NCBI RefSeq assembly: GCF_024626475.1
Contig: NZ_JANKHH010000004.1
Span: forward strand, 372,001-436,000
DNA length: 64,000 nt
Origin: Parerythrobacter lacustris
GTDB taxonomy: Bacteria; Pseudomonadota; Alphaproteobacteria; Sphingomonadales; Sphingomonadaceae
Reading direction: 5' to 3'
The position numbers and the translations under genes were made by a program. Each line of letters begins with the position of its first letter. Position 1 is the first letter of the stretch. Of the stretch, positions 8,366 to 18,390 are shown piece after piece. A model generated the notes under the pieces. The model saw only the letters and a list, made by a program, of their open reading frames with translations. It had not been told where the DNA came from and searched no databases.

Positions 8366-9049
8366 TCAATTCCCCGTCGAAGCGTTGAGCATGTCGAGGG
8401 TGATCGGTGCATCCTCATCCACCGGTGCGGCGCCCGGTGCCGGCACCGGCTTGTTGTCCGACGCGATCGAGGCCTGGAGAATCCGCGTGGGATTGGTCGG
8501 CGGCTCGCCCCGGTTGATCGCATCCACCGCGTCCATCCCGGCGATCACCCGCCCGAAATTGGTGTAGGTCTTGTCGAGCCCGAAGCGCGGCATGAAGGTG
8601 ATGAAGAACTGGCTGTTGGCGCTGTCTTCCGCCGTCGCGCGCGCCATCGACACCGTTCCGCGCAGGTGCGGCATCGGGTTGAACTCCTGCTTCAGGTCGG
8701 GGAGCGGCGAGCCGCCCTGCCCGGTCCCGGTCGGATCGCCGGTTTGCGCCATGAAGCCTTCGATCACCCGGTGGAAAATGATCCCGTCGTAGAACCCCTG
8801 CCGGGTGAGCGTCTTGATCCGCTCGACATGGTTGGGTGCCCAATTCGGCATCAGGCGGATTGCCACGCGCTTGCCGTTCGACAGGTCGAGCAGCAGGATG
8901 TTCTCGCGATCCGCCGTGGCGTCGAAGTTCACTCGGTCGTAGACGCGGGGCTGTTCGGCGGGAGCGTTCTCCGCCTCCTGCGCCGCAACGGCAACCGGGG
9001 AAAGCGCCAGCGAAGCAAGCGCCGTGGCAGCGAACAGTCGTGCAATCAT
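8366..9049 (-). CDS. Exported cyclophilin-type peptidyl-prolyl isomerase
   Basis: The 227-residue protein begins with a signal peptide (about residues 1-23, cleavage near VAVAA-Q). A cyclophilin domain follows with FHRVIEGFMAQTGDPTGTG, the catalytic Arg and Phe region, and SQFFITFMPRFGLD. Cyclophilins speed cis-trans isomerisation of proline peptide bonds; the signal places this one in the periplasm. The C-terminal tail of about 35 residues after the domain is acidic and Pro-rich. ATG 9049 was chosen because it gives the signal peptide; the much longer upstream frame is a shadow over coaD. Confidence 0.94.
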   Translation of the reverse strand: MIARLFAATALASLALSPVAVAAQEAENAPAEQPRVYDRVNFDATADRENILLLDLSNGKRVAIRLMPNWAPNHVERIKTLTRQGFYDGIIFHRVIEGFMAQTGDPTGTGQGGSPLPDLKQEFNPMPHLRGTVSMARATAEDSANSQFFITFMPRFGLDKTYTNFGRVIAGMDAVDAINRGEPPTNPTRILQASIASDNKPVPAPGAAPVDEDAPITLDMLNASTGN

Positions 9050-9150
9050 GGTAATTCCGTAGCCTTCAATCGTGTGCGTTGCGTCTAGCCAAGCGCGGCT
9101 TGCGACACAATGAATGTTCGCGCCGGCAATGTTCGCGCTGCGAGCGGGGA

Positions 9151-9663
9151 TCAGTAATCGCCGAGGCGCCCGATCTTCTCGACCCGGGCGATTACATCCT
9201 CGCACACCGGCGCGCTGACGAAAGGCGAAATGTCCCCGCCGAACAGGGCGATTTCCTTGACCAGCTTGGACGCGATCGGCTGGAGCGAAACATCGGCCAT
9301 CAGGAACACCGTCTCGATCGTGTGGTCGAGCTGCTGGTTCATCCCCGCCATCTGGTATTCGTACTCGAAGTCGGCCACCGCGCGGAGCCCGCGGATCAGG
9401 ACATTTGCCCCCATCTTCTGGGCAAACTTGACCAGCAGCGCATTGAACCCGACGACTTCGGCGTTCGCGATACCCATCGCCACGATCTCCCGCTCGACCA
9501 TCGCGAAGCGTTCTTCGGTGGTGAACATCGGGTTCTTCGACGGATTGGTGGTGACCCCGATGATCAGCCGGTCGGCCAGCTTCGCCCCGCGCCGGATGAT
9601 ATCCGCATGGCCCAGCGTGATCGGGTCGAAGGTGCCGGGGTAGATGCCTATGCGTTCGCTCAT
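9151..9663 (-). CDS. coaD: Phosphopantetheine adenylyltransferase
   Basis: CoaD makes dephospho-CoA from phosphopantetheine and ATP, the penultimate step of CoA synthesis. The 170-residue protein has the nucleotidyltransferase motif GTFDPITLGH (residues about 9-18). It also has IIGVTTNPSKNPMFT and the FEYEYQMAGMN segment typical of the family. Its ATG overlaps the TAA of ispA by one base (TAATG), so it is translated as the third gene of an xseB-ispA-coaD unit. Confidence 0.97.
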   Translation of the reverse strand: MSERIGIYPGTFDPITLGHADIIRRGAKLADRLIIGVTTNPSKNPMFTTEERFAMVEREIVAMGIANAEVVGFNALLVKFAQKMGANVLIRGLRAVADFEYEYQMAGMNQQLDHTIETVFLMADVSLQPIASKLVKEIALFGGDISPFVSAPVCEDVIARVEKIGRLGDY

Positions 9664-10571
9664 TACCGGTCCCTCTCGACGATGTACCGCGCCAAGGCGC
9701 GCAGCAGGTCCGCCTCGCTGCCGTGCGAGGCAAGGTGGCCGACCGCCTGCTCGACCAGCGCCCGCGCCTGTTCGCGGGCGGGTTCGACCCCCATCAAAGC
9801 GACGAAAGTCTGCTTGCCCTGCCCCTCGTCCTTGCGCAGCGCCTTGCCCGCCTTGTCGGCATCGCCCTCGACATCGAGCAGGTCGTCGGCGATCTGGAAT
9901 GCGAGGCCGATATCGCGTGCGTATGCCCGCAGGTGCCCCCTGCCCTCTTGCGGCACGCGACCGAGGATCGCACCCATCTCGACCGATGCGGCCAGCAGCG
10001 CGCCGGTCTTGAGCTGTTGCAGCCGTGTGATGGTGTGGAGATCGTAATCCTCCGCGCCCGACTCCATATCCATCATCTGGCCGCCGGCCATCCCGTCCTT
10101 CCCGCTCGCGATGGCGAGCGTCGCGATCAGCTCGGAGCGGATGAAGGGATCGGCGCTGATGTCGGTGCTTGAGAGAATCTCGAAGGCGAGCGCATGGAGC
10201 GAGTCGCCCGCAAGCACCGCGGTCGCCTCGTCGAACTGCTTGTGCAGTGTCGGCTTGCCGTGGCGCAGATCGTCATCGTCCATGCACGGCAAATCGTCGT
10301 GGATCAACGAATAGACATGGATTGCCTCGATTGCGCATCCGGCGCGCACTGCCGCCTCCCGGTCCACACCATACAGGTCTGCGGTGGCGGTGAGCAGCAG
10401 CGGCCGCACACGCTTGCCGCCGCCGATCGCGGCGTAGCGCATGGCCTCGACCAGCCGGGCGCGCGAATCCGCCGGAACCGGGAGTAAGGCATCAAACGCC
10501 GCATCCACTTCGCCTTGAATGCGTTTGAGCCCGGTCTTGAGCAGCGAATCCGGAAGGCTCGTCACCCCCAT
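9663..10571 (-). CDS. ispA: Farnesyl diphosphate synthase
   Basis: This short-chain trans-prenyl synthase condenses IPP with DMAPP and GPP to farnesyl diphosphate for quinones, carotenoids and undecaprenyl phosphate. The 302-residue product has the first Asp-rich motif in LIHDDLPCMDDDD (about residues 83-95), which is the bacterial form with two extra residues. The second motif is FQIADDLLD. It starts at ATG 10571, three bases after the xseB stop, and overlaps coaD. The ispA-xseB pairing is conserved in many proteobacteria. Confidence 0.96.
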   Translation of the reverse strand: MGVTSLPDSLLKTGLKRIQGEVDAAFDALLPVPADSRARLVEAMRYAAIGGGKRVRPLLLTATADLYGVDREAAVRAGCAIEAIHVYSLIHDDLPCMDDDDLRHGKPTLHKQFDEATAVLAGDSLHALAFEILSSTDISADPFIRSELIATLAIASGKDGMAGGQMMDMESGAEDYDLHTITRLQQLKTGALLAASVEMGAILGRVPQEGRGHLRAYARDIGLAFQIADDLLDVEGDADKAGKALRKDEGQGKQTFVALMGVEPAREQARALVEQAVGHLASHGSEADLLRALARYIVERDR

Positions 10572-10573
10572 GG

Positions 10574-10825
10574 TCAGCCGTCCGCGTCGAGCGGCACGGT
10601 GCCCTGCGCCGAGCCGTCGGGGCCCTGCACGATCTTCTCGATCCGCGCCTGCGCCGCGTCCAGCCGCTTCTGGCAATGCTGCCGCAGGGCCTCGCCCCGT
10701 TCGTAGAGATCGATCGACGCATCGAGCGGCACTTCGCCGCTCTCAAGCTGCCTGACCACCTGCTCGAGCGCGCGCAGCGCGTCTTCGAAGCTCATTGCCG
10801 AAATTTCGGGATTTGCGTCCGCCAT
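10574..10825 (-). CDS. xseB: Exodeoxyribonuclease VII small subunit
   Basis: The 83-residue helical protein carries the family signature SFEDALRALEQVVRQLESGE and DLYERGEALRQHCQKRL. It is the small subunit of ExoVII, which degrades single-stranded DNA in both directions together with XseA, which is not in this window. ATG 10825 is preferred; an ATG four codons upstream (10837) is also possible. It is the first gene of the xseB-ispA-coaD unit and divergent from the DUF2177 gene. Confidence 0.94.
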   Translation of the reverse strand: MADANPEISAMSFEDALRALEQVVRQLESGEVPLDASIDLYERGEALRQHCQKRLDAAQARIEKIVQGPDGSAQGTVPLDADG

Positions 10826-10887
10826 GGTGACGAGCATTGACCGCGCGCCCCGCCTTGGTCAAGCAGCGCAGCAAGGGAGACACGCCG

Positions 10888-11289
10888 ATGAAGTGGATTA
10901 TCGCCTATGCAGCCGCCGCGATCAGCTTCGGCGTGCTCGATTCGATCTGGCTGCGGTGGGCGGCAACCAATCTCTACAAGCCGGTGATCGGCGAGATCAT
11001 GACCGACAGCTTCCGCGTGGCTCCGGCCCTGGCGTTCTATGTGATCTACATCGCGGGCATGGTCTATTTCGCGATTCGCCCCGGCCTCGCCTCAGGGCAA
11101 GTGATGCAGGCGGTGCTGAACGGTGCGCTGCTGGGCGGGTTGTGTTACGCGACCTTCGACCTGACCAGCCAGGCCGTCATGAAGGTGTGGGCAACGCATG
11201 TCAGTGTCGCTGATATCGCATGGGGCGCTTTCGCAACGGCAGTTGCCAGCGGGGTCGCCTGCTGGATAACACTCAAATTCGCGTCGTAA
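10888..11289 (+). CDS. DUF2177 family membrane protein
   Basis: The 133-residue protein has four hydrophobic segments and DUF2177 features: an N-terminal helix with the polar FGVLDSIWLRW pair of charges, a second helix FYVIYIAGMVYFAI, and a third with GGLCYATFDLTSQAVMK. Function is unknown in the family. GGGAGA precedes ATG 10888 at good spacing, which argues against the longer frame from 10837. It is followed 25 bp later by another membrane protein gene on the same strand. Confidence 0.85.
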   Translation: MKWIIAYAAAAISFGVLDSIWLRWAATNLYKPVIGEIMTDSFRVAPALAFYVIYIAGMVYFAIRPGLASGQVMQAVLNGALLGGLCYATFDLTSQAVMKVWATHVSVADIAWGAFATAVASGVACWITLKFAS

Positions 11290-11314
11290 GAGCGCATCTC
11301 GGGGGGCAAGAGGA

Positions 11315-11995
11315 ATGTTCATAGGGCACTGGGCACCGGCATTCGCCGCCGCAGCGGTGAGCAAGGATTCGCCCAAGCTGGCGACGCTGTTCATCGGCGC
11401 ACAGCTGGTCGACTGGGTCTTCATGGTGCTGGGGCTGGTCGGGCTGGAGAAGGTGCGGATCGAACCCGGCTTCACCGTGATGAGCCCGCTCGATCTCTAC
11501 CATATGCCCTTCACCCACAGTCTGGTGGGGTCGCTGATCTGGGCGCTGGTGTTCGCCTTCATCGTTATGGTTGGTCGGCGCAACGCGGGTGCGGCGATTA
11601 TTGCCGGAATGGTGGTCCTCTCCCACTGGGTGCTCGATTGGCTGGTTCACGCGCCCGACCTGACGATTGCCGGGGGCGAAACGAAGCTGGGTCTCGGTCT
11701 GTGGAACTACCCCTATGTGGTCATCCCGCTCGAACTGGCGTTGGTGATCGGGTCGTTCATCTACTACGTGCGGCGCACAAGGGGCCCGATGGGCCCACCA
11801 TTCGTGCTGCTGTTCGTGATGCTCTGCCTGCAGGCGTTCAACTGGTTCGGGCCGGCACCTTCACCGAACCCGACGGTGTTCTTCATCATGGGTCTGGTCG
11901 CGTTCGGGATCGTCACTCTGCTGGCAAAATGGGTCGGTGATACGCGGTGGCATAAGAGCAAGGTAGGGCTGGCGGTTCCGAGTACCTATCGCTAG
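11315..11995 (+). CDS. Membrane protein resembling membrane-bound metal-dependent hydrolases
   Basis: The 226-residue protein has about six membrane segments. His residues in GHWAPAFA, the PFTHSLVGS motif and [10 protein letters not shown] resemble the YdjM/DUF457-type putative metal-dependent hydrolases, whose histidines are thought to bind metal. It follows the DUF2177 gene by 25 bp and ends 10 bp before purL, so it may share their transcript. No substrate is known; the hydrolase label rests on conserved histidines only. Confidence 0.72.
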   Translation: MFIGHWAPAFAAAAVSKDSPKLATLFIGAQLVDWVFMVLGLVGLEKVRIEPGFTVMSPLDLYHMPFTHSLVGSLIWALVFAFIVMVGRRNAGAAIIAGMVVLSHWVLDWLVHAPDLTIAGGETKLGLGLWNYPYVVIPLELALVIGSFIYYVRRTRGPMGPPFVLLFVMLCLQAFNWFGPAPSPNPTVFFIMGLVAFGIVTLLAKWVGDTRWHKSKVGLAVPSTYR

Positions 11996-12005
11996 ACGCG
12001 CGCGC

Positions 12006-14195
12006 ATGGCAGCAAGCGCAGAATCGATCACCCCTGATGTCGTCGAACAACACGGCCTCAGCCCCGAGGAGTACGAGCGGGTGCTCCACGCGCTCGGCCG
12101 CGAGCCGAACCTGGTCGAACTCGGCATTTTCTCGGTCATGTGGTCGGAACACTGCTCCTACAAGAGCTCGCGGCTGCACCTCAAGAAGCTTCCGACCGAG
12201 GCGCCGTGGGTGATCTGCGGCCCGGGCGAGAACGCCGGGGTGATCGACATCGGTGACGGGCAGGCGGCGATCTTCAAAATGGAGAGCCACAACCACCCAA
12301 GCTACATCGAACCCTATCAGGGCGCGGCTACCGGGGTGGGCGGAATCCTGCGCGATGTGTTCACCATGGGCGCGCGCCCGGTGGCGAATGCCAATGCGCT
12401 GCGGTTCGGGCGGCCCGAGCACCCGAAAATGCAGCATCTGGTCAAGGGCGTGGTCGCGGGCATCGGCGGCTACGGCAATTGCGTCGGCGTCCCGACGGTG
12501 GCGGGGGAAACCAATTTCCACCCGGCCTATAACGGCAATATTCTGGTAAACGCGATGACCGTAGGCGTCGCCGATGCCGACAAGATATTCTACTCTGCCG
12601 CCACCGGCGTGGGCAATCCGATCGTCTATGTCGGCAGCAAGACCGGTCGCGACGGCATCCATGGCGCGACCATGGCGAGCGCCGATTTCGGTGAGGATGC
12701 CGATGCCAAGCGCCCCACGGTGCAGGTGGGGGATCCCTTCACCGAAAAGCTCCTGATCGAGGCCTGCCTCGAACTGATGGCGACCGATGCCATCGTCGCG
12801 ATCCAGGATATGGGCGCGGCGGGACTGACCAGTTCCAGCGTCGAGATGGCGACCAATGGCAAGGCGGGAATCAGGCTCGACATGAACATGGTCCCATGCC
12901 GCGAAGAGGGCATGACGCCATACGAAATGATGCTGAGCGAGAGTCAGGAGCGGATGCTCATGGTGCTCAAGCCCGGTAAGGAGCCGATGGCCGAAGCGAT
13001 TTTCCGCAAGTGGGAACTCGACTTTGCGGTCATCGGCGAAGTGACCGACACCCGCCACATGGTCCTCGAATGGAACGGCGAGGTCGTGTGCGATATTCCG
13101 CTGGGGCCGCTGGCGGAAGACGCGCCGCTCTATGACCGGCCCTATCTCTCGAAAGAGGAATACAAGAGCTGGGCGCAGGTCAAACCGCTGGGCGAAGTGC
13201 CGGAAAGCTCCGATATCGGTGCAGATCTGCTCAGGCTGATGGCCAGTCCCAACCTCGCCAGCAAGCGCTGGATTACCGAGCAGTATGACAGCCAGGTCGG
13301 CGCGGATACGCTCCAGACCGGCGGCGATGCGGGTGTGGTGCGGGTGCATGGCACGCAAAAAGCGCTGGCGATCACCACCGACTGCACCCCGCGCTTTGTC
13401 TATGCCGATCCCTACGAAGGCGGCAAACAGGCCATCGCCGAGGCCTACCGCAATCTCTGTGCCGTGGGCGCACGGCCGCTCGCAGTGACCAACTGCCTCA
13501 ACTTCGCCAATCCGCAGCGCCCCGAGATCATGGCGCAGCTGGTCCACGCGCTCGAGGGCATGGGCGATGCCTGCCGCGCGCTCGATTTCCCCATCGTGAG
13601 CGGCAACGTCAGCCTCTACAACGAGAGCAAGGCGACCGGAGGTGGCAGCGCGATCCTGCCGACACCTGCCATTGGCGGGGTCGGCATCATCGAGGACTAT
13701 ACCACGATGATGACGATGGGGTTCAAGGCTGCGGGCGAGCATATCGCGGTTATCGGGCCGAACTATCCCGAACTCGGACAGTCGCAGTGGCTGCGCACGA
13801 TCCACGGACGCGAGGATGGCGACCCGCCACATGTCGACCTCGCCGACGAGAAGCTCAACGGCGAGATCGTCCGCCGCCTGATCGCCGAGGGCAAGGTCAC
13901 CGCCGTGCACGATATATCGGATGGCGGCCTCGCCGTCGCGCTGGCGGAAATGGCGCTCGCCAGCGGCATCGGCGCGACCATCGATGCGATGACGACCGAA
14001 TTCGCATTCAACGAAAGCCAGGCGCGCTACATTGTGACCTATCGCAATAAAGGCGACCTCGACCGGGCCGAGGTGCCGTTCGCGCGTATCGGCGTAACCG
14101 GCGGCGATGCGCTGACAATTGGCAGCAGCGCGGCAAGTATCGCCTCCCTGCGCGACGCCCACGCCAGTTTCTTCCGCGACTGGATGGAGGGGTAA
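12006..14195 (+). CDS. purL: Phosphoribosylformylglycinamidine synthase subunit PurL
   Basis: PurL amidates FGAR to FGAM in purine synthesis, working with PurS and PurQ, which are not in this window. The product is 729 residues, the small-PurL form lacking the glutaminase domain. Visible signatures are [16 protein letters not shown], the Mg-ATP region [30 protein letters not shown], and in the second half [11 protein letters not shown] and [16 protein letters not shown]. The ATG lies 10 bp after the preceding membrane protein. A 762-codon antisense frame exists but is a shadow. Confidence 0.97.
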   Translation: MAASAESITPDVVEQHGLSPEEYERVLHALGREPNLVELGIFSVMWSEHCSYKSSRLHLKKLPTEAPWVICGPGENAGVIDIGDGQAAIFKMESHNHPSYIEPYQGAATGVGGILRDVFTMGARPVANANALRFGRPEHPKMQHLVKGVVAGIGGYGNCVGVPTVAGETNFHPAYNGNILVNAMTVGVADADKIFYSAATGVGNPIVYVGSKTGRDGIHGATMASADFGEDADAKRPTVQVGDPFTEKLLIEACLELMATDAIVAIQDMGAAGLTSSSVEMATNGKAGIRLDMNMVPCREEGMTPYEMMLSESQERMLMVLKPGKEPMAEAIFRKWELDFAVIGEVTDTRHMVLEWNGEVVCDIPLGPLAEDAPLYDRPYLSKEEYKSWAQVKPLGEVPESSDIGADLLRLMASPNLASKRWITEQYDSQVGADTLQTGGDAGVVRVHGTQKALAITTDCTPRFVYADPYEGGKQAIAEAYRNLCAVGARPLAVTNCLNFANPQRPEIMAQLVHALEGMGDACRALDFPIVSGNVSLYNESKATGGGSAILPTPAIGGVGIIEDYTTMMTMGFKAAGEHIAVIGPNYPELGQSQWLRTIHGREDGDPPHVDLADEKLNGEIVRRLIAEGKVTAVHDISDGGLAVALAEMALASGIGATIDAMTTEFAFNESQARYIVTYRNKGDLDRAEVPFARIGVTGGDALTIGSSAASIASLRDAHASFFRDWMEG

Positions 14196-14221
14196 GCCCA
14201 CTCCGTCGGCCCGCCCCGTCC

Positions 14222-14322
14222 GTCACCCTGAACTTGTTTCAGGGTCCATCTGGCCACCCGCTCATACGCCGCGTTTGACTGAGCCCGTCGAGAAATAGAC
14301 CCTGAAACAAGTTCAGGGTGAC
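14222..14322. repeat. Inverted repeat after purL (CCCTGAACTTGTTTCAGGG type)
   Basis: Perfect 25-bp arms lie at 14222-14246 and 14298-14322 (GTCACCCTGAAC... and its complement), each arm itself partly self-complementary around TTGT. Related copies sit at 20843-20931 and 23856-23947. Located in the 195-bp gap after purL. Confidence 0.9.
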
Positions 14323-14390
14323 CTATGCTTTCAGCAGCGCCTTGTAGCAGGCGCTCGACTGTCATCCTCCCATGGTGCATGGGTACCGGC

Positions 14391-14798
14391 ATGACTTCCG
14401 CCTATTCCGGCACCCCGCTGGCCAAGAAGCTCAGCCTGCGCGACGGGCTTAGAGTATGGTTCCACGCCATGCCCGACAGCGTGCAGGAAGAGATCGGCGA
14501 CTACGCGCTCGACCTGCATTTCGTCGCCGATCCCGCCGAGGGGATCGACGCCGCGCATGTCTTCGTTACCCAGCGCGCCGAACTCGAAGCGCTGCTCGCT
14601 CAGCTGCGCCGCCAGATCGCCAAGGACGGGCAAATCTGGGTCAGCTGGCCCAAGAAGGCCTCGAAAGTGCCGACCGACATCACCGAAGACACAATTCGCG
14701 AGGTCTGCCTACCGATAGGGCTGGTCGATACCAAAGTCTGTGCGGTGGACGAGACGTGGTCCGGCCTCAAACTGGTGATCCGCAAGGAACTGCGCTGA
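14391..14798 (+). CDS. DUF3052-like protein
   Basis: The 135-residue cytosolic protein begins MTSAYSGTPLAKKLSLRDG. It has the LDLHFVADP and GQIWVSWPKKASKVPTDIT segments typical of DUF3052, a family of unknown function. The pattern VDTKVCAVDETWSGLKLVIR closes the protein. The start was placed at ATG 14391; the open frame upstream runs into the palindromic repeat and is not expected to be coding. It converges with coq4, stops 3 bp apart. Confidence 0.8.
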   Translation: MTSAYSGTPLAKKLSLRDGLRVWFHAMPDSVQEEIGDYALDLHFVADPAEGIDAAHVFVTQRAELEALLAQLRRQIAKDGQIWVSWPKKASKVPTDITEDTIREVCLPIGLVDTKVCAVDETWSGLKLVIRKELR

Positions 14799-14801
14799 GG
14801 A

Positions 14802-15593
14802 TTACGCCGCCAGCGCGAGACGCTCTTCGAGCAAGCCGTACTGCGGATTGAGCTCGCGAAACAGTTCCACACAGCGCCGGTAGGCACGCGGCGTGCCGAG
14901 ATCGAGCCGCGCGCGAACCTCATCGATGTCATCCGGCAGCATCGCCAGCAGATCCTGGTGCGCCAGCTTTTTCGCCTCGCGACCAAGCCTGCGCCCTTCG
15001 CGGATCGCGGCATCGACCGGCTCTCGCAGACCGCTTTCCTGCTTGGTCTTGCGCGCGCCGAGCAGCGCGATGAACAACACGCCCGGGTTGTGGTTCTGCT
15101 CGTAACTGAAACCGAGCAGGCACAGCTCGCCCAAGGGATCGCGGCCATAGCCGGTCAGGACATGGAACAGGTCGTGCGTATCGCGCAGCCGCTCGACATA
15201 CCATTCGTAGAGATCGTCGAAGCGCTCTTCCCTGGGTTTGAACTTGTGGCTTTCCGCCACCAGCCCGGCAGCCGTCAGGCCTTCGCGTTCCATGAAATCC
15301 ACGTAATGCCGCGCGAGCGAATTGGGCGCGCAATGGGCCCAGCGGGCATGATCGTCGAGCGAGGTGACGAGGTCCTCATCGCGCTGCATCAAGTGCCGCG
15401 CCTCGTCAGTCGCCACGAACGCTTTCATCTGGCGCAGGCTCTTGCGGCCCTTCAGCGCTTCGATGATGTGGAACACCTGCTCGGTGTCTTCCTTGTCCTT
15501 CACCAGTCTGCCGAAGTGGTGCAGCGCCTTGAGCGGCCGGAACCCGGTCACCTTGCGTTCCGGATGCACCACAGGCTTTCCTGCCATCGCCAT
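14802..15593 (-). CDS. Coq4 family ubiquinone biosynthesis protein
   Basis: The 263-residue protein carries the Coq4 metal-binding signature DTHDLFHVLTGYGRD followed by a Glu about a dozen residues later (GELCLLGFSYEQNHN). Coq4 supports ubiquinone synthesis; recent work ascribes an oxidative decarboxylation role to the eukaryotic protein, and bacterial members are usually only annotated by homology. ATG 15593 (MAMAGKPVVH) has GGAG upstream; a start 39 bp further out is possible. It is divergent from the nitroreductase gene. Confidence 0.88.
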   Translation of the reverse strand: MAMAGKPVVHPERKVTGFRPLKALHHFGRLVKDKEDTEQVFHIIEALKGRKSLRQMKAFVATDEARHLMQRDEDLVTSLDDHARWAHCAPNSLARHYVDFMEREGLTAAGLVAESHKFKPREERFDDLYEWYVERLRDTHDLFHVLTGYGRDPLGELCLLGFSYEQNHNPGVLFIALLGARKTKQESGLREPVDAAIREGRRLGREAKKLAHQDLLAMLPDDIDEVRARLDLGTPRAYRRCVELFRELNPQYGLLEERLALAA

Positions 15594-15709
15594 TTGACAA
15601 AACTCCGCACACCAACCGATTGCAGGCTGCAACCTACTTACAGAGTTGTCAATAACCGGTAACCGAATCGGCTTTCCTCATCCCCGCGAAAGCGCGATAG
15701 CGTGACTCC

Positions 15710-16396
15710 ATGAAAGACCACGAAACCCTATCCTACGCGCTTCCCCAGATGAGCGACGACGAGCGTATAGCGGGGGCGGAGGCCTTTCGCGACCGGATGG
15801 CGAGCCGCCGGACCTGTCGCTACTTCACCGACGAACCGGTGCCGCGCGAAGTGATCGAAGCGGCGATCGAGGCAGCGGGCGCCGCGCCCAACGGGGCCAA
15901 CCACCAGCCGTGGCATTTCTCGGTGGTTTCATCGCCGGAGAAGAAGCGCGCGATCCGCCTCGCCGCCGAAGAGGAAGAGAAGCGCTTTTACGGCGAAGAC
16001 GGCGGCGCGGCGAAAGCAAGCGCGGAATGGCTAGATGCGCTCGCCCCGATCGGGACCGACGCCGAAAAGCCGTTCCTCGAGACCGCGCCCTGGCTGATCG
16101 TGGTCTTCGCCCAGCGCAAGGGCGGGATCGAGGAAGACGGCAAGAGGCAGAACTACTACGTCAATGAAAGCGTCGGGATTGCATGCGGCATGCTACTTTC
16201 GGCATTGCATGAGGCCGGGGTGGCAACGTTGACCCACACCCCAAGCCCGATGGGCTTCCTGCGCGATCTGTGCGGCCGGCCCGAACACGAAAAGCCGCTG
16301 ATGATCGTCGTCGCGGGCCTCCCGGCCGCAGATGCGCGGGTCCCGGTCTATGCGACACGCAAGAAGCCGCTTTCGATGATTTCCAGCTGGCTTTAG
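15710..16396 (+). CDS. Nitroreductase family flavoprotein
   Basis: The 228-residue protein has the FMN-binding nitroreductase layout: RRTCRYFTDEPVP near residue 30, APNGANHQPWHFSVV, then NYYVNESVGIACGMLLSAL and GVATLTHTPSPMGFL. Such enzymes reduce nitro compounds, quinones or, in iodotyrosine deiodinase-like members, halogenated phenols using NAD(P)H; the substrate cannot be read here. The spacing of the FMN motifs is closest to the BluB/IYD-like branch. It is monocistronic, ending before a palindromic repeat. Confidence 0.88.
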   Translation: MKDHETLSYALPQMSDDERIAGAEAFRDRMASRRTCRYFTDEPVPREVIEAAIEAAGAAPNGANHQPWHFSVVSSPEKKRAIRLAAEEEEKRFYGEDGGAAKASAEWLDALAPIGTDAEKPFLETAPWLIVVFAQRKGGIEEDGKRQNYYVNESVGIACGMLLSALHEAGVATLTHTPSPMGFLRDLCGRPEHEKPLMIVVAGLPAADARVPVYATRKKPLSMISSWL

Positions 16397-16412
16397 GCTC
16401 TGGCTCTTCCCC

Positions 16413-16500
16413 TGTCATTCCCGCGAACGGGGGAATCCATTGCGTAACGCGGGAAGGTAGTGAAACCTGGCCCTGGAGCCCCGCCTTCGCGGGGATGACT
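16413..16500. repeat. Palindromic repeat (GTCATTCCCGCGAA type)
   Basis: Left part GTCATTCCCGCGAACGGGGG (16414) and right part GCCCCGCCTTCGCGGGGATG (ends 16498) are each hairpins and together form an imperfect inverted repeat. It fills the gap between the convergent nitroreductase and serB genes, where it may act as a bidirectional terminator. Confidence 0.75.
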
Positions 16501-16511
16501 AGGCTTCGAGA

Positions 16512-17384
16512 TCATTCGAGTGGCGATATTTCCATCAGCCTGAGGATGGCACTCAGGTCGCTGCACTCGATCACCCCGTTGGCGGCGGATCGTGCTTTCG
16601 GCTTGGCGTGATAGGCGAAGCCGTAATCGGCCGCTTCGAGCATCGGGATATCGTTCGCCCCGTCACCCGTGGCGAGCGATACCGCCCCCTCCCCCGCGGC
16701 ACCCACTTCCTCAAGCAGCACTTGCTTCTTCACCGCGCTATCAACCATTGGGCCGATCAAGCCGCCGGTGAGCTTACCGCCATGGACCGCGAGCCGGTTG
16801 CCGACCACGCGCTCGAAGCCCAGCCATTCGGCCACCGGATCGGCGAAATGATGGAAGCCGCCGGTCACCAGCACGGTCTTGCATCCGGCGGCGTTCAGAG
16901 ATCGGACCAGTTGCTCGGCACCCGCCATCGGCCTGATCCTTTCGGCGAGACAGGTGGCGATGGTGCTTTCGTCCAGCTCGGCAAGCAGGCCCACCCGTTC
17001 CCGCAGCGCGCTTTCGAAGTCCAGCTCGCCTTGCATCGCGCGCTCGGTGATCGCGGCAACATGGTCCTTCAATCCGGCGAAATCGGCCAGCTCGTCGATG
17101 CATTCCTGCCCGATCATGGTCGAATCCATGTCCGACACGAACACCTGCGGAATGACGATCTCGCGCGTGCTGACGAGCAGGTCGCACGGCGCGAAGACGT
17201 CGTCGATAATCGCGCGAAGCCGCGACGGATCGCCTTCGGGCAGCGCGAACTGCAAGACGTCGTCGCAAAAATCGAGCATCTGCACCTTGGCGAGCTTCAT
17301 CCCCGCCGCCTCGATCGCCGCAACTGACCGGTCGACGCGCGTTTCAAGTCCCGCCGGGTCTGCTATCAGCCGCGCGATGAGCAC
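16512..17384 (-). CDS. serB: Phosphoserine phosphatase
   Basis: SerB dephosphorylates phosphoserine, the last step of serine synthesis. The 290-residue protein has an N-terminal regulatory part of about 80 residues. The HAD domain follows with [18 protein letters not shown] (motif I, DxDxT), [10 protein letters not shown] (motif II) and [17 protein letters not shown] (motif III). The start codon is GTG at 17384, and its first 8 bases overlap the 5' end of the divergent miaA gene. The next in-frame ATG is well inside the conserved N-terminus, so GTG is preferred. Confidence 0.95.
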   Translation of the reverse strand: MLIARLIADPAGLETRVDRSVAAIEAAGMKLAKVQMLDFCDDVLQFALPEGDPSRLRAIIDDVFAPCDLLVSTREIVIPQVFVSDMDSTMIGQECIDELADFAGLKDHVAAITERAMQGELDFESALRERVGLLAELDESTIATCLAERIRPMAGAEQLVRSLNAAGCKTVLVTGGFHHFADPVAEWLGFERVVGNRLAVHGGKLTGGLIGPMVDSAVKKQVLLEEVGAAGEGAVSLATGDGANDIPMLEAADYGFAYHAKPKARSAANGVIECSDLSAILRLMEISPLE

Positions 17385-18345
17385 TGCGGGATCTCCTGGA
17401 AAGCCATTCGGTCATGGCGGCAAGCCGCCGCTCGCGCTCATCGCAGGGCCGACCGCGAGCGGCAAGAGCGATCTGGCGGTGCGGCTGGCAAAGGCGCTGG
17501 TCGCGCGCGGGCAACCGGCGGAGATCGTCAACGCCGACAGCGCGCAGGTCTATGCCGACCTGCAGGTGCTGAGCGCGCGGCCAAGCGAAGAGGAGATGGC
17601 GGGTATCCCGCATCACCTGTTCGGCGCATGGGACGGCGCAATCTCGTGCTCCGCCGCTGACTGGGCGAACGCTGCAAGGGCGGCGATTGCGCAGCTGCAC
17701 GAAGCGGGCACGGTCCCGGTGCTGGTCGGCGGAACCGGCCTCTACATGCGCACTTTGCTCAATGGTATCGCACCGATACCCGCCATCGATCCCCAGGTCC
17801 GCGAGCAGGTGCGCGCCCTGCCCCAGCCCGAGGCCCGCGCCGCGCTCGAGACGGAGGACCCCGAAGCGGCAACGAAGCTGGCTCCGGCGGACACCACTCG
17901 CACTGCACGCGCGCTCGAGGTGGTCCGCTCGACCGGATTGCCGATTGCGCATTGGCAAGCGCAGACCACGGGGGGGATCGGTGGCGGGATTGCGCTGCAT
18001 CCGGTCGTCATGCTGCCGGATCGTGAATGGCTTTACGAACGGTGCGACCAGCGCTTCGCCATGATGCTCGAACAAGGCGCAGTGGAGGAAGTCGAAGCGC
18101 TGCTCGCCGGAAACCTCGACCCCGCCCTGCCCGTCATGCGTGCCATCGGCGTGCGCGAGATCGCGGCATGGCTGCAAGGCAAGCTTTCGCGCGATGAAAT
18201 GATCGCTGCTGGACAGCTTGCCACACGGCAATATGCCAAGCGCCAATACACCTGGTTCCGCAACCAGTCGCCCGACGACTGGCAGCATGTGGAATCCAAA
18301 AATTGTGATATAGATATCTATTTTGAAAGTTTGTTACGTTTTTAG
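17377..18345 (+). CDS. miaA: tRNA dimethylallyltransferase
   Basis: MiaA adds a dimethylallyl group to A37 of tRNAs reading UNN codons. The 322-residue product has the P-loop [16 protein letters not shown], the [11 protein letters not shown] substrate loop, [11 protein letters not shown] and the closing [15 protein letters not shown]. The last 17 codons are strikingly AT-rich compared with the rest of the gene. The ATG at 17377 overlaps the serB GTG region by 8 bp, so each promoter must lie within the other's coding sequence. Confidence 0.96.
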   Translation: MSTAGSPGKPFGHGGKPPLALIAGPTASGKSDLAVRLAKALVARGQPAEIVNADSAQVYADLQVLSARPSEEEMAGIPHHLFGAWDGAISCSAADWANAARAAIAQLHEAGTVPVLVGGTGLYMRTLLNGIAPIPAIDPQVREQVRALPQPEARAALETEDPEAATKLAPADTTRTARALEVVRSTGLPIAHWQAQTTGGIGGGIALHPVVMLPDREWLYERCDQRFAMMLEQGAVEEVEALLAGNLDPALPVMRAIGVREIAAWLQGKLSRDEMIAAGQLATRQYAKRQYTWFRNQSPDDWQHVESKNCDIDIYFESLLRF

Positions 18346-18348
18346 TCC

Positions 18349-18376
18349 TTGACGCATAATTTTAAGTTGGTATTGC
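18349..18376 (+). promoter_or_regulatory. Candidate promoter of the ilvB-ilvH-ilvC group
   Basis: TTGACG (18349-18354), 16-bp spacer, TATTGC (18371-18376), beginning 4 bp after the miaA stop in AT-rich sequence. Transcription would start about 18384, just before the hairpin at 18391. Confidence 0.55.
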
Positions 18377-18390
18377 GGGGGCGTACGAAG

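Noticed and set aside
11913-14201. Long minus-strand ORF of 762 codons opposite purL
   Set aside because: It is the exact antisense of purL, rich in His, Arg and Gly without any family motif, and is explained by high GC at third codon positions.
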